The notes beneath the pieces were generated by a model. That model was given only the letters and a program-made list of their open reading frames with translations. It was not told the DNA's origin and did not search any database. A stretch of DNA of 64,000 bases from CAVVNN01 sp963838035 (GTDB taxonomy: Bacteria; Actinomycetota; Thermoleophilia; Solirubrobacterales; 70-9). Every line of letters starts with the position of its first letter. Positions within the stretch are counted from its first letter, which is position 1. Positions 22,228-30,815 of this stretch are shown in pieces. The DNA lies in the NCBI GenBank assembly GCA_963838035.1, contig CAWIPM010000008.1:62001-126000 (forward strand), given 5' to 3'. Both the position numbers and the translations under genes were made by a program.

Positions 22228-24737
22228 GCGGGAAAGAGATCACCCTGGTCATCGACGGGCGCGAGGTGGCCGCGACCGAGGGCGAGATGCTCCACGACGC
22301 GGCGAAGCGGGGCGACGTCGAGATCCCGGTCTTCTGCTACGAGCCGAAGCTGGGCGAGCCGGTTGGCGCCTGCCGGATGTGCCTGGTCGAGATCGAGGGG
22401 ATCCCGAAACTGCAGACCTCCTGCTCCACCCCGGTCCGCGACGGGATGGTCGTCCACACCCGCACCGACCAGGTAAAGCACGCGCAGAGCGCCGTGGTCG
22501 AGTTCCTGCTCGTCAACCACCCGCTCGACTGCCCCGTCTGCGACAAAGGCGGCGAGTGCCCGCTGCAGGACATCTCGATGGGATGGGGCCCCGGGAAGAG
22601 CCGGGTGATCGACACCAAGCGCCACTTCCGCAAGCCGGTCGAGCTCTCGCCGCTGATCGCGATCGACCGCGAGCGCTGCATCCTCTGCTATCGCTGCGTG
22701 CGCTTCAGCCAGGAGGTGGCCGAGGACGAGCAGCTGCAGCTGCTGGAGCGTGGCGACCGCACCTTCGTCGGCACCTTCGACGACCGGCCCTACGTCGCCC
22801 CCTTCCACGGCAACATCACCGACCTCTGCCCGGTCGGCGCGCTGACCAGCTACACGTACCGCTTCCGCGCCCGCCCCTGGGACGTCGAGCAGGGCGGCTC
22901 GGTCTGCACGCTGTGCCCTAGCCAGTGCAACGTCAGCTTCACGGTGCGCGACGAGCAGGTGAAGCGGGTCGTGGCCCGCGACAACCCCGACATCGACGAC
23001 GGCTGGCTCTGCGATCGGGGCCGCTACGGGTTCGAGATGTTCGGGGCGCAGGAGCGGATAACCGAGCCGCGGTTGAAGGGCGGCGGCGCAACCGATTGGG
23101 ATGCGGCGATCAGGACAGCGGCCGAGGGCCTGAGGGCGGCCGGTGCGACCAGCGCGACGATCGTCGGCGACGCCTCCAACGAGGAGGGCTACCTGGTGCA
23201 GCGGATCATGCGCGAGGCGCTCGGCTCGCCCCACGTCGACTCTCGCCCCTCGCGCGGCCCCGCCCGCGAGACCCTGGTCCGCCTGGCGCAACCCGACATC
23301 TCGGCAAGAGTGCGAGACATCGACGACGCCGAGGCGATCCTCGTCGTCGGCACCGACCCCCTGCACTGCTCCCCGATCCTCGACCTGCGGATCCGCAAGG
23401 CGATCCGCCGCAACGGCGCCAAGCTGATCGTGGCCACCGACCGCCCCACCGCCCTCGACGGCGGCGCCCGGGCCGTCTCCCGTTACGCCCCCGGCAACGC
23501 CACCCTCTTCCTCTCCGAGCTGGCAGCGACCCTTCACAACCCCGCCGACGGGCCTCAAAGCGGAGACATGGGTCGCTTTGAGGCCCGTCGGCAGGAGGTT
23601 GCCGAGGTTTTGGCGGGGGCTGAGCGGGTCGTGGTGGTCTGGGGGGAGCGGATCGCCCGCGAGGGCGACGCGGCGATGGCGGCGCTGCTCGACGTCGCCT
23701 CGGCCCTGGACCTCGCCGGCAAGGACGGCTCGGGCATCCTGGAGGTCCCCGACTTCGCCAACGCTCGCGGCCTGCGGGAGGTCGGCTGCCTTCCCGACGC
23801 CGGTCCGGCCTTCTCAGAGACCGCCACGGGCAGGAGCACCGAGGAGATCCGCGCCGCGCTCGAGTCGGGCGAGCTGAACTCGATCCTCCTCTTCGGCGCA
23901 GACCCGCTGCGCGACTTTCCCGACACCGAGGCCTGGAAGCGGGCCCTCCAGGCCGCCGACCACGTCGTCTGCTTCTCGATGTTCGAGAACGACACGACGG
24001 CAGTGTCCGATGTGGTCTTCCCGCTGGAGACCCACGCCGAGAAGGACGGCACGGTCACCCATCCCGACGGACGCCTGCAGCGGGTAAGGCCCGCCGCCTC
24101 CCGTCCCGGCGACGTCCTCTCGAACGTCCTCGTTCTGTCTGAGCTCTCCGCCTCCCTGGGCGACGAACACGGGCTCGCCTCCCAGCCCGCTGTCTTCGCG
24201 GCGCTGACCGAGGCGGTTCCCTTCTACTCCGGCATCACCGACGCCGACATCGGCGGTCGCGGCATCCGCTGGCAGGACCGCACGGCAGCGTCGGCATTTC
24301 CAAGCGTGGGAGAGGCCGTCGGTACCCCCTCCGAACGTCTTGCGGAATCGGCGCAGACCACGACGTCGGACGGCGGCGGCGCTTCCGGCCGACTTCCGAG
24401 TGAGGAGGGGGTACCGACGGCCTCCTCCGCCCTCACCCTCGGCACCTACCGCGACCTCTGGGCCGGCCCGATCACAGAGCTCAATCCGCCTCTGAGGTTC
24501 CTGGAACCACGGCAGCGGATAGAGCTGTCCGTCGCAGACGCCGAGCGTTTCGGCCTGAAGAGCGGCGACGAGGTGAGCGTCAACCAGAACGGAAGCAACG
24601 TGCGTGCGAACGTCGCGATCAGGGAGCGAGTTCAGGAGGGTGTCTGCTTCCTGATCGAGGGGACGAGCGAGGGGAACGCGAACGCGCTGCTCAACGGCGG
24701 CCCGGTGAGCGTGCGGATCGAGAAGGCTCCCCGCTGA
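22224..24737 (+). CDS. nuoG: NADH-quinone oxidoreductase subunit G, with two in-frame palindromic segments
   Basis: The largest hydrophilic subunit (837 residues). The N-terminal ferredoxin domain has C-x10-C-x2-C (residues about 38-52) and a further Cys at 66; then the H-x3-C-x2-C-x5-C cluster (H-P-L-D-C-P-V-C ... C), two 4Fe-4S sites in C-I-L-C-Y-R-C, and the molybdopterin-oxidoreductase-like 4Fe-4S C-T-L-C-P-S-Q-C followed by the large catalytically inert domain. Two regions carry DNA inverted repeats, near residue 441-456 and between residues about 697 and 734. ATG 22224 overlaps the nuoF stop (ATGA). Homologues lack the low-complexity Ser/Thr/Gly stretch near 705-730. Confidence 0.95.
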   Translation: MSGKEITLVIDGREVAATEGEMLHDAAKRGDVEIPVFCYEPKLGEPVGACRMCLVEIEGIPKLQTSCSTPVRDGMVVHTRTDQVKHAQSAVVEFLLVNHPLDCPVCDKGGECPLQDISMGWGPGKSRVIDTKRHFRKPVELSPLIAIDRERCILCYRCVRFSQEVAEDEQLQLLERGDRTFVGTFDDRPYVAPFHGNITDLCPVGALTSYTYRFRARPWDVEQGGSVCTLCPSQCNVSFTVRDEQVKRVVARDNPDIDDGWLCDRGRYGFEMFGAQERITEPRLKGGGATDWDAAIRTAAEGLRAAGATSATIVGDASNEEGYLVQRIMREALGSPHVDSRPSRGPARETLVRLAQPDISARVRDIDDAEAILVVGTDPLHCSPILDLRIRKAIRRNGAKLIVATDRPTALDGGARAVSRYAPGNATLFLSELAATLHNPADGPQSGDMGRFEARRQEVAEVLAGAERVVVVWGERIAREGDAAMAALLDVASALDLAGKDGSGILEVPDFANARGLREVGCLPDAGPAFSETATGRSTEEIRAALESGELNSILLFGADPLRDFPDTEAWKRALQAADHVVCFSMFENDTTAVSDVVFPLETHAEKDGTVTHPDGRLQRVRPAASRPGDVLSNVLVLSELSASLGDEHGLASQPAVFAALTEAVPFYSGITDADIGGRGIRWQDRTAASAFPSVGEAVGTPSERLAESAQTTTSDGGGASGRLPSEEGVPTASSALTLGTYRDLWAGPITELNPPLRFLEPRQRIELSVADAERFGLKSGDEVSVNQNGSNVRANVAIRERVQEGVCFLIEGTSEGNANALLNGGPVSVRIEKAPR
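23544..23592. repeat. Perfect 19-base inverted repeat inside nuoG
   Basis: GCCGACGGGCCTCAAAGCG (23544-23562) is the exact reverse complement of 23574-23592, with an 11-base loop. It lies in a linker of the molybdopterin-like domain and keeps the reading frame. Confidence 0.95.
24312..24424. repeat. Perfect 21-base inverted repeat inside nuoG
   Basis: The arm 24312-24332 (GAGGCCGTCGG then TACCCCCTCC) is the exact reverse complement of 24404-24424. The 71-base spacer contains a second imperfect pair, CGGAATCGGC with GCCGACTTCCG. The unit encodes a Ser/Thr/Gly-rich segment in the C-terminal part of NuoG. Confidence 0.95.
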
Positions 24738-25735
24738 TGCTGCCGATCGCCGACCCCTATTACGTCGAAGCGACCTGGATCATGATCGTCAAGTCGCTGG
24801 TCATCTTCGGCGTGATCTTCGCGATCCTGCCGCTGATGACGGTGCTCGAGCGGAAGCTGATCGGGCGCTTCCAGCACCGCTATGGGCCGAACCGGGTGGG
24901 CCCCTTCGGCATCCTGCAGCCGCTCGCCGACGTCGGCAAGCTGCTCTCCAAGGAGGCCTTCCGCCCGGCCAATGCGATCCCCTCGCTGTTCATCCTCGGC
25001 CCGCTGCTGCCGGTCCTCTCCGGTGTCCTCGCGCTGGCGATCATCCCCTGGGGCGACGTCCAGGACGGTTTCGGGCTCTACGGGATCGACGTGCCGATCG
25101 GCATCCTCTACTTCTTCGCCGTCGGCTCGATCGCCTTTTACGGCCTGCTGCTCGGCGGCTGGTCCTCGGGCTCCAAATACAGCATGCTCGGCGCGATGCG
25201 CTCTGCCGCCCAGCTGATCTCCTACGAGGTCGCGATGGGCCTGGCGCTGCTCGGCGTGATCATGATGAGCGGCTCCCTCTCGCTAGTGGAAATCGTCCGC
25301 GCCCAGGGCCACATCTGGTTCATCGTCCCCCAGGCCGTCGGCTTCCTGATCTTCATGCTGGCCGGCTTCGCCGAGACCAACCGGACCCCCTTCGACATGC
25401 CCGAGGCCGACGCCGAACTGGTGCAGGGCTTCATGACCGAGTACGGCGGGATGCGCTTCGGCAGCTTCCTGCTGGTCGAATACATGGAGATCATCGTCGT
25501 CTCCGGCGTCGCGGCGGCGATGTTCCTCGGCGGCTGGATGGGCCCAGGCCCCGGCTGGCTCGACCCGCTCTGGATGCTGGCGAAGATGATGGGCCTGGTC
25601 CTGTTCTTCATCTGGGTGCGGGCTACGCTGCCGCGCCTGCGCTACGACCAGCTGATGAGCCTCGGCTGGAAGGTCCTCCTCCCCCTGGCGACTCTCAACG
25701 TGCTCGTGACCGCGGCGCTGGTGACCCTGACATGA
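24737..25735 (+). CDS. nuoH: NADH-quinone oxidoreductase subunit H
   Basis: A 332-residue membrane subunit with eight helices that forms the quinone chamber between the two arms. Characteristic: 'E-R-K-L-I-G-R-F-Q-H-R-Y-G-P-N-R-V-G' near residue 36, the 'L-G-A-M-R-S-A-A-Q-L-I-S-Y-E' loop, and 'A-E-T-N-R-T-P-F-D-M-P-E-A-D-A-E-L' near 214. Start and nuoG stop share one base (TGATG). Confidence 0.97.
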   Translation: MLPIADPYYVEATWIMIVKSLVIFGVIFAILPLMTVLERKLIGRFQHRYGPNRVGPFGILQPLADVGKLLSKEAFRPANAIPSLFILGPLLPVLSGVLALAIIPWGDVQDGFGLYGIDVPIGILYFFAVGSIAFYGLLLGGWSSGSKYSMLGAMRSAAQLISYEVAMGLALLGVIMMSGSLSLVEIVRAQGHIWFIVPQAVGFLIFMLAGFAETNRTPFDMPEADAELVQGFMTEYGGMRFGSFLLVEYMEIIVVSGVAAAMFLGGWMGPGPGWLDPLWMLAKMMGLVLFFIWVRATLPRLRYDQLMSLGWKVLLPLATLNVLVTAALVTLT

Positions 25736-26274
25736 CCGAGTTCCCCTACCTCAAAGACGACAGCGTGGTGGAGGTCCAGCGCGGGCCGGACCCGGGCGGC
25801 GTCGGCGGCGCCTACCGCGCCTTCGGCGAGACGCTGCGCGGGCTGAAGACGACGATGGCGCGGCTGATCGAGGGGCCGCTGACGATCGAGTACCCGGAGG
25901 AGAAGACGCCGGTCTACCCGCGCTTTCGCGGCCGCCACAAACTTCACAGGTTCGAGGACACCGGCCTCGAGAAATGCGTCGGGTGCTCGCTCTGCGCCGC
26001 CGCCTGCCCGGCCGACTGCATCCGCGTCGTCGCGGCGGAGAACATCCCCGGCGAGCGGGTCTCGGCAGGGGAGCGCTTCGCCGCGGTCTACGAGATCAAC
26101 CTCTCGCGCTGCATCTTCTGCGGCTACTGCGAGATCGCCTGCCCGTTCGACGCGATCACGATGGGACACGACTACGAGATGGCCGACTACGACCGGAGCG
26201 ACCTGATCTTCACCAAGGAGATGCTGCTCGCCGAGCCGATCGAGCGGACGCCGCTGAAAGCGGAGGGCGAGTAG
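25732..26274 (+). CDS. nuoI: NADH-quinone oxidoreductase subunit I
   Basis: A 180-residue ferredoxin-like subunit carrying clusters N6a and N6b. The two 4Fe-4S motifs are C-V-G-C-S-L-C-A-A-A-C-P (near residue 81) and C-I-F-C-G-Y-C-E-I-A-C-P (near 127). An N-terminal amphipathic region anchors it to the membrane arm. ATGA overlap with nuoH. Confidence 0.97.
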   Translation: MTEFPYLKDDSVVEVQRGPDPGGVGGAYRAFGETLRGLKTTMARLIEGPLTIEYPEEKTPVYPRFRGRHKLHRFEDTGLEKCVGCSLCAAACPADCIRVVAAENIPGERVSAGERFAAVYEINLSRCIFCGYCEIACPFDAITMGHDYEMADYDRSDLIFTKEMLLAEPIERTPLKAEGE

Positions 26275-26948
26275 TGGAAGAGGTCCTCTTCTTCGCTGCG
26301 GCGATCGGCACCCTGGGCGGCGCGATCGGAGTCGTCGCCATGCGTAACCCCTTCTACAGCGTGCTGGCGCTGATCGTCCACCTCTTCTCGCTCGCGGTCC
26401 TCTTCCTGCTGCTGACCGCGGCCTTCGTCGCCGCCGCGCAGGTGGTCGTCTACGCCGGCGCCGTGATGGTCCTCTACGTCTTCGTCGCCGCCTACGTCGG
26501 CGGGGGCGGCGAGTCGGCGTGGGAGCCGATTCCCGGCCAGCGCTTCCTCGCGCCGCTGCTCGGCGCGGCCCTCTTCGTCGAGCTCTCGATCGCCGTCCTC
26601 TCCTCCTCGCTCCTCGCCCTCGGGACCGACGGGCCCCACGTCAACCCGGGCTTCGGCAACCCCGCCGCGATCGGCCGCCTGCTCCTGGAAAAGTTCCTCG
26701 TCCCCTTCGAGGCCTCATCCATCCTGCTTCTCCTCGCCGCGGTGGGAGCCGTGGTCCTCGCGGGCAAGCGGGCTGGGGTCGGGTCGGGCCCGTCGGGCTC
26801 GCGGTCGCGAGGAGTTCCCGCCGGACCCGACCCGACCCCATCGGAGCGTGCGCTGGAGGGCGGCGGCGGTTCCTCTCCCGAACACTCTGCGCCGAAGGCG
26901 CGTTCGGGAGAGGTTCCGGCGGTGCCCTCAACCGGAGGTTCCCGATGA
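26274..26948 (+). CDS. nuoJ: NADH-quinone oxidoreductase subunit J, with a palindrome-encoded tail
   Basis: A membrane subunit of 224 residues, longer than many homologues. Residues 1-165 hold five helices, including 'V-V-Y-A-G-A-V-M-V-L-Y-V-F-V' (helix 3 with its pi-bulge, important for coupling). After the last helix a low-complexity tail of about 55 residues rich in Gly, Ser, Pro and Arg follows; its DNA contains two separate inverted repeats. GTG 26274 shares a base with the nuoI stop. Confidence 0.94.
   Translation: MEEVLFFAAAIGTLGGAIGVVAMRNPFYSVLALIVHLFSLAVLFLLLTAAFVAAAQVVVYAGAVMVLYVFVAAYVGGGGESAWEPIPGQRFLAPLLGAALFVELSIAVLSSSLLALGTDGPHVNPGFGNPAAIGRLLLEKFLVPFEASSILLLLAAVGAVVLAGKRAGVGSGPSGSRSRGVPAGPDPTPSERALEGGGGSSPEHSAPKARSGEVPAVPSTGGSR
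26774..26840. repeat. Perfect 15-base inverted repeat in the nuoJ tail
   Basis: TGGGGTCGGGTCGGG (26774-26788) is the reverse complement of 26826-26840. The 37-base spacer is also in frame. The G-rich arm has the repeated GGGTC pattern. Confidence 0.9.
26872..26913. repeat. 12-base inverted repeat with inner hairpin in the nuoJ tail
   Basis: CCTCTCCCGAAC (26872-26883) pairs with GTTCGGGAGAGG (26902-26913). Inside the loop a second small stem GCGCC-GAA-GGCGC can form. Confidence 0.9.
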
Positions 26949-27244
26949 GCATCGAGTGGTACGTGGTCTTGTCGAGCTTGCTCTTCGCGGTCGGCGCGGT
27001 CGGGATCCTGATCCGGCGCAGCCCGATGGTGATCCTGCTCTGCCTCGAGCTGATGCTGAACGCCGGCAACCTGGCCCTGGTCGCCTTTAGCCGCATGGTC
27101 GACAACCAGCAGGGGCAGGTCTTCGCGATCGTGGTGATGGTCGTCGCCGCCTGCGAGGTCGTGGTCGGCCTGGGGCTGATCGTCGCCCTCTTCCGCCGCA
27201 AGCTGCCGCTCGACGTCGATGACCTGAGGGAGCTGAGGGGATGA
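26945..27244 (+). CDS. nuoK: NADH-quinone oxidoreductase subunit K
   Basis: A 99-residue subunit with three helices, related to MrpC. The buried acidic residues of the proton path are in 'L-C-L-E-L-M-L-N-A' (Glu near 36) and 'A-A-C-E-V-V-V-G-L' (Glu near 70). ATG 26945 overlaps the nuoJ stop (ATGA). Confidence 0.97.
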   Translation: MSIEWYVVLSSLLFAVGAVGILIRRSPMVILLCLELMLNAGNLALVAFSRMVDNQQGQVFAIVVMVVAACEVVVGLGLIVALFRRKLPLDVDDLRELRG

Positions 27245-29250
27245 CCGCGACCTCCTGGGCCTGGCTGGTCCTGCTCTTCCCGCTACTCGGCTCGATCGTG
27301 ATCGCGCTCGGCTTCCGGGTTCTGCCGGCGCGCCTCGCCGGGGCGCTCGGCACCGCGGCGATCGGGCTCGCCTTCGCCTGCGCGGTCGGCGCCCTGGTCA
27401 ACCTGCTCGGGGAGGCGCCCGACGCCCGCCACCACGCATCCTCGCTCTGGGATTACGCCAGCGCCGCGGGCCTCCAGATCAAGCTCGGCATCTTCGTCGA
27501 CCCGCTGTCGGTCTTCATGATGCTCGTCGTCACCGGAGTCTCGACGCTGATCCACCTCTACTCGTTCGGCTACATGGGCTCCGACGAGGGCTACCACCGG
27601 TTCTTCAGCTACCTCAACTTCTTCGTCTTCTCGATGCTGCTGCTGGTCCTCGCCGGCAACTTCGTGCTGCTGATCGTCGGCTGGGCCTTCGTCGGCTTCG
27701 CCTCCTACGCGCTGATCAGCTTCTGGTACCGGCGGACCACCGCCACCGGGGCGGGGATGAAGGCCTTCGTGATCAACGTGGTCGGCGACATCGGCCTAGT
27801 GCTTGCCGCCTTCCTGATCTTCCGCGAACTGGGGACCTTCGAATACGGCGCGGTCTTCGCCAAGGCGCCACACGTCTTCCACGCCAACGAGTGGAGCGTC
27901 ACGGCGATCTGCCTGCTGCTCCTCGTCGGCGCCTTCGCCAAGTCGGCCCAGCTGCCGCTGCACACCTGGCTGCCCGACGCGATGGAGGGGCCGACCCCGG
28001 TCTCCTCGCTGATCCACGCGGCGACGATGGTGACCGCCGGCGTCTACCTGATCGCCCGCACCCACGTCCTCTTCGTCCTGGCGCCCACGGCAGCCGACAT
28101 CGCCGCCTTCACCGGCCTGGCGACGCTGCTGGTCGCCGGCACGATCGCGATCGCGATGACAGACCTGAAGAGGGCGATCGCCTACTCGACGATGAGCCAG
28201 ATCGGCTACATGATCATGGGAGTCTCGATCGGCGCCTACTCGGCCGGGCTCTTCCACCTGATGACCCATGCCTTCTTCAAGGCGCTGCTGTTCATGGCGG
28301 CCGGCTCGATCATCTCGGCGATGGCGAACCGCCAGGACATCGACCGGATGAGCGGCTTCTGGAAGGCGATGCGGTTCACCTCGCTGCTGTTCCTGATCGG
28401 CGCCCTGGCGCTGGCCGCCTTCCCCCTCACATCCGGCTTCTTCTCCAAGGACTCGATCCTCTCCTATGCCTCGACCCGCGGCGGGATGTATGGGTGGATG
28501 GCGATCGGCGGCTACGTCGGCGCCTTCCTGACGGCGATCTACACCTTCCGCCTCGTCTTCCGAGTCCTGCCCGGCACGCCGTGCGAGGAGGCGCAGGAGC
28601 TGATCGACACCGGCCACCTCCACCACGGCGAGCCGATCAACCCTGCGACCGACGAGCTCGAGGACACCGACGTCGGCTTCCCCGGCGCCCATCACCACAT
28701 CGCCGAGCAGTCGTGGCCGATGGCGGTGGCGATGGCGATCCTCGGGTTCGGGGCGCTGTTTGCCGGTCTGATCGAGATCCCCGGCGTCGACAACGTCCTC
28801 TTCAACTTCCTCGACCCGGTCTTCGCCAACTCGCCGTTGGCGGCGATCCAGCCGACGACAGGCCACGACTGGACCGGGCTGGCGATCGGCGCGGCGATCT
28901 CGCTGGCAGGCATCTTCGTAGCCTGGGTGCTGTGGGTGGCGCGGCCCGAGCTGCCGGCGCTGTTCCGCGAACGCCTCCGCCCGGTCTACCTGCTCTGCGT
29001 CAACAAGTGGTACTTCGACGAGCTGATCGACGTAGCGGTCGTGCGGCCGGCACTCGCCATCGGCCGCTTCGCCGACCGCACCTTCGAGCGCCTCGTCGTC
29101 GACGGCCTCGTCAACGGCACCGAGGAGACGGTGCGCGGCGCCGGGGGCGTCGTCCGCGCTGTGCAGAACGGATTCGTCCGCAGCTACGCGCTGCTCCTGG
29201 TCGCCGGCTTCGCCGGGCTCGCCCTCTACTTCCTGCTCACCTCCTCATGA
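27241..29250 (+). CDS. nuoL: NADH-quinone oxidoreductase subunit L
   Basis: A 669-residue antiporter-like proton pump (MrpA/D family) at the distal end of the membrane arm, with about 16 helices including a long lateral helix region near the C-terminus. The conserved 'L-P-D-A-M-E-G-P-T-P-V-S-S-L-I-H-A-A-T-M-V' segment near residue 242 and the 'K-R-A-I-A-Y-S-T-M-S-Q-I-G-Y' loop near 310 are present. A hydrophilic His-rich loop (about 455-485) is variable. ATGA overlaps with both neighbours. Confidence 0.97.
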   Translation: MTATSWAWLVLLFPLLGSIVIALGFRVLPARLAGALGTAAIGLAFACAVGALVNLLGEAPDARHHASSLWDYASAAGLQIKLGIFVDPLSVFMMLVVTGVSTLIHLYSFGYMGSDEGYHRFFSYLNFFVFSMLLLVLAGNFVLLIVGWAFVGFASYALISFWYRRTTATGAGMKAFVINVVGDIGLVLAAFLIFRELGTFEYGAVFAKAPHVFHANEWSVTAICLLLLVGAFAKSAQLPLHTWLPDAMEGPTPVSSLIHAATMVTAGVYLIARTHVLFVLAPTAADIAAFTGLATLLVAGTIAIAMTDLKRAIAYSTMSQIGYMIMGVSIGAYSAGLFHLMTHAFFKALLFMAAGSIISAMANRQDIDRMSGFWKAMRFTSLLFLIGALALAAFPLTSGFFSKDSILSYASTRGGMYGWMAIGGYVGAFLTAIYTFRLVFRVLPGTPCEEAQELIDTGHLHHGEPINPATDELEDTDVGFPGAHHHIAEQSWPMAVAMAILGFGALFAGLIEIPGVDNVLFNFLDPVFANSPLAAIQPTTGHDWTGLAIGAAISLAGIFVAWVLWVARPELPALFRERLRPVYLLCVNKWYFDELIDVAVVRPALAIGRFADRTFERLVVDGLVNGTEETVRGAGGVVRAVQNGFVRSYALLLVAGFAGLALYFLLTSS

Positions 29251-30815
29251 TCAACTCACTGCTCTGGACACCGCTGGTCTTCGGCGCCATCGGCCTCTTC
29301 CTGCCCAAGCGGGCGACAGGCTGGTGGGCCACCGCGGGGGCGCTCACCACCCTGGGGATCGCGATCGCGCTGCTCGCCGGATTCGACTCCGGGGCGAGCG
29401 GGCTGCAGGACACCGTCGACGTCAGCTGGATCTCCGGGCTGGGAGTCGACTACAGCCTCGGGATCGACGGGCTCAACGTCTTCCTGGTGCTGCTGACCGC
29501 GGTGCTGTGGACCGGCGCCACGGCTTTCGCCGCATTCCGCGAGCAGCGGCGACCGCAGCTCTTCTTCTTCCTCCTGCTCCTCGCCGAGACCGCGACGCTG
29601 GGCTCCTTCATCGCCCAGGACCTGCTCCTCTTCGTCCTCTTCTTCGACCTGATGCTGGTCCCGTTCTATTTCCTCTTCGGCGCCTGGGGGACCGACCGGG
29701 CCGACGGGGTGACCGCCTCGGCGGCGACGCTGAAGATGATCGTCTACACCCTGATCGGCTCGCTGCTGATGCTGGTCGCGGCGATCGCCACCGCGATCCT
29801 CTCCGCCGACGGCGGCCACCTCACCTTCTCGATCGCCGAATTGAGCAAGCATCCCCTCGGCGACGGCAGCCAGCGTTGGATCTTCTGGTTCTTCGCCGCC
29901 GCGTTCCTGGTCAAGATGCCCGCCTTCCTCCTGCACGGCTGGATGCCCGACGCCTACCGCGCCGCGCCGCTGCCGGCGCTGGCGGTCTTCTCCGGGGTGC
30001 TCGCAAAGGTCGGCGCCTACGGCTTCCTGCGGATCGTGCTGCCACTCTTCCCCGCGGCGACGGCCCAGTTCCAGACGGTGATCCTGGTGATCGCCCTGGC
30101 CTCGATCCTCTACGGCTCGGTGATGGCCTTCACCCAGACCAACTTGCGGCTGATCGCCGGCTACTCCTCGGTCGCCCAGCTCGGCTTCATAACCGCCGGG
30201 ATCTTCGCCCTGCGCGCCGACGGGGCCAACGGCGCGGTGCTGCAGATGGTCAACCACGGCCTCGTCGTGGCGCCGATATTCATCATCGTCGCGATCCTCG
30301 CCGAGAGGACGGGAACAGAGGACCTGCGCCAGATGGGCGGGATGGCGATGCGCGCCCCGGTGCTCGCCGCCCTGTTCCTCGTCGTCACCTTGGCGACCCT
30401 GGCGATGCCCGGGTCGGCCAACTTCATCGGCGAGTTCTACATCCTCAACGGCCTCTTCCAGTCGAAGATCGTCTTCGCCTTTGTCGCCATCAGCGGCGTG
30501 GCGATGTCCGCCTACTACGCGCTGCGCCTCTACCAACGCACGATGCACAACCGCAAGCCGGACGGGTTCGCCTCGCGTGATATCGGCTGGCGCGACAGCG
30601 TCGTCCTCGCCCCGCTGGTCCTCTGCATCCTCGGCCTGGCGCTCTACCCGCAGCTGATCCTCCACCGCACCGATGTGTCGGTGAATCGCACTGTCGCCTC
30701 GACCTGCACTGCTGGCTACTCATCCATCGCGGAGCTGGACGAAGCGATGAAGGAGGGTCAGCCTCCCTGCCTTTCTTCCAAGCTGGCCAAGCGACTCATA
30801 ACCCCAGCCCAATGA
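29247..30815 (+). CDS. nuoM: NADH-quinone oxidoreductase subunit M
   Basis: A 522-residue antiporter-like proton pump. Diagnostic: 'F-F-D-L-M-L-V-P-F-Y-F-L' (the Glu of many homologues on this helix is Asp here), 'L-H-G-W-M-P-D-A-Y-R-A-A-P' and the 'G-Y-S-S-V-A-Q-L-G-F' loop. After the last helix comes a tail of about 45 residues with two Cys and many charged residues. The ATG at 29247 overlaps the nuoL stop. Confidence 0.96.
   Translation: MINSLLWTPLVFGAIGLFLPKRATGWWATAGALTTLGIAIALLAGFDSGASGLQDTVDVSWISGLGVDYSLGIDGLNVFLVLLTAVLWTGATAFAAFREQRRPQLFFFLLLLAETATLGSFIAQDLLLFVLFFDLMLVPFYFLFGAWGTDRADGVTASAATLKMIVYTLIGSLLMLVAAIATAILSADGGHLTFSIAELSKHPLGDGSQRWIFWFFAAAFLVKMPAFLLHGWMPDAYRAAPLPALAVFSGVLAKVGAYGFLRIVLPLFPAATAQFQTVILVIALASILYGSVMAFTQTNLRLIAGYSSVAQLGFITAGIFALRADGANGAVLQMVNHGLVVAPIFIIVAILAERTGTEDLRQMGGMAMRAPVLAALFLVVTLATLAMPGSANFIGEFYILNGLFQSKIVFAFVAISGVAMSAYYALRLYQRTMHNRKPDGFASRDIGWRDSVVLAPLVLCILGLALYPQLILHRTDVSVNRTVASTCTAGYSSIAELDEAMKEGQPPCLSSKLAKRLITPAQ

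Noticed and set aside
27891..29246. A long N-terminal extension of nuoM.
   Set aside because: The extension overlaps nuoL in another frame and is Arg/Pro-rich; the ATG at 29247 gives a normal NuoM.
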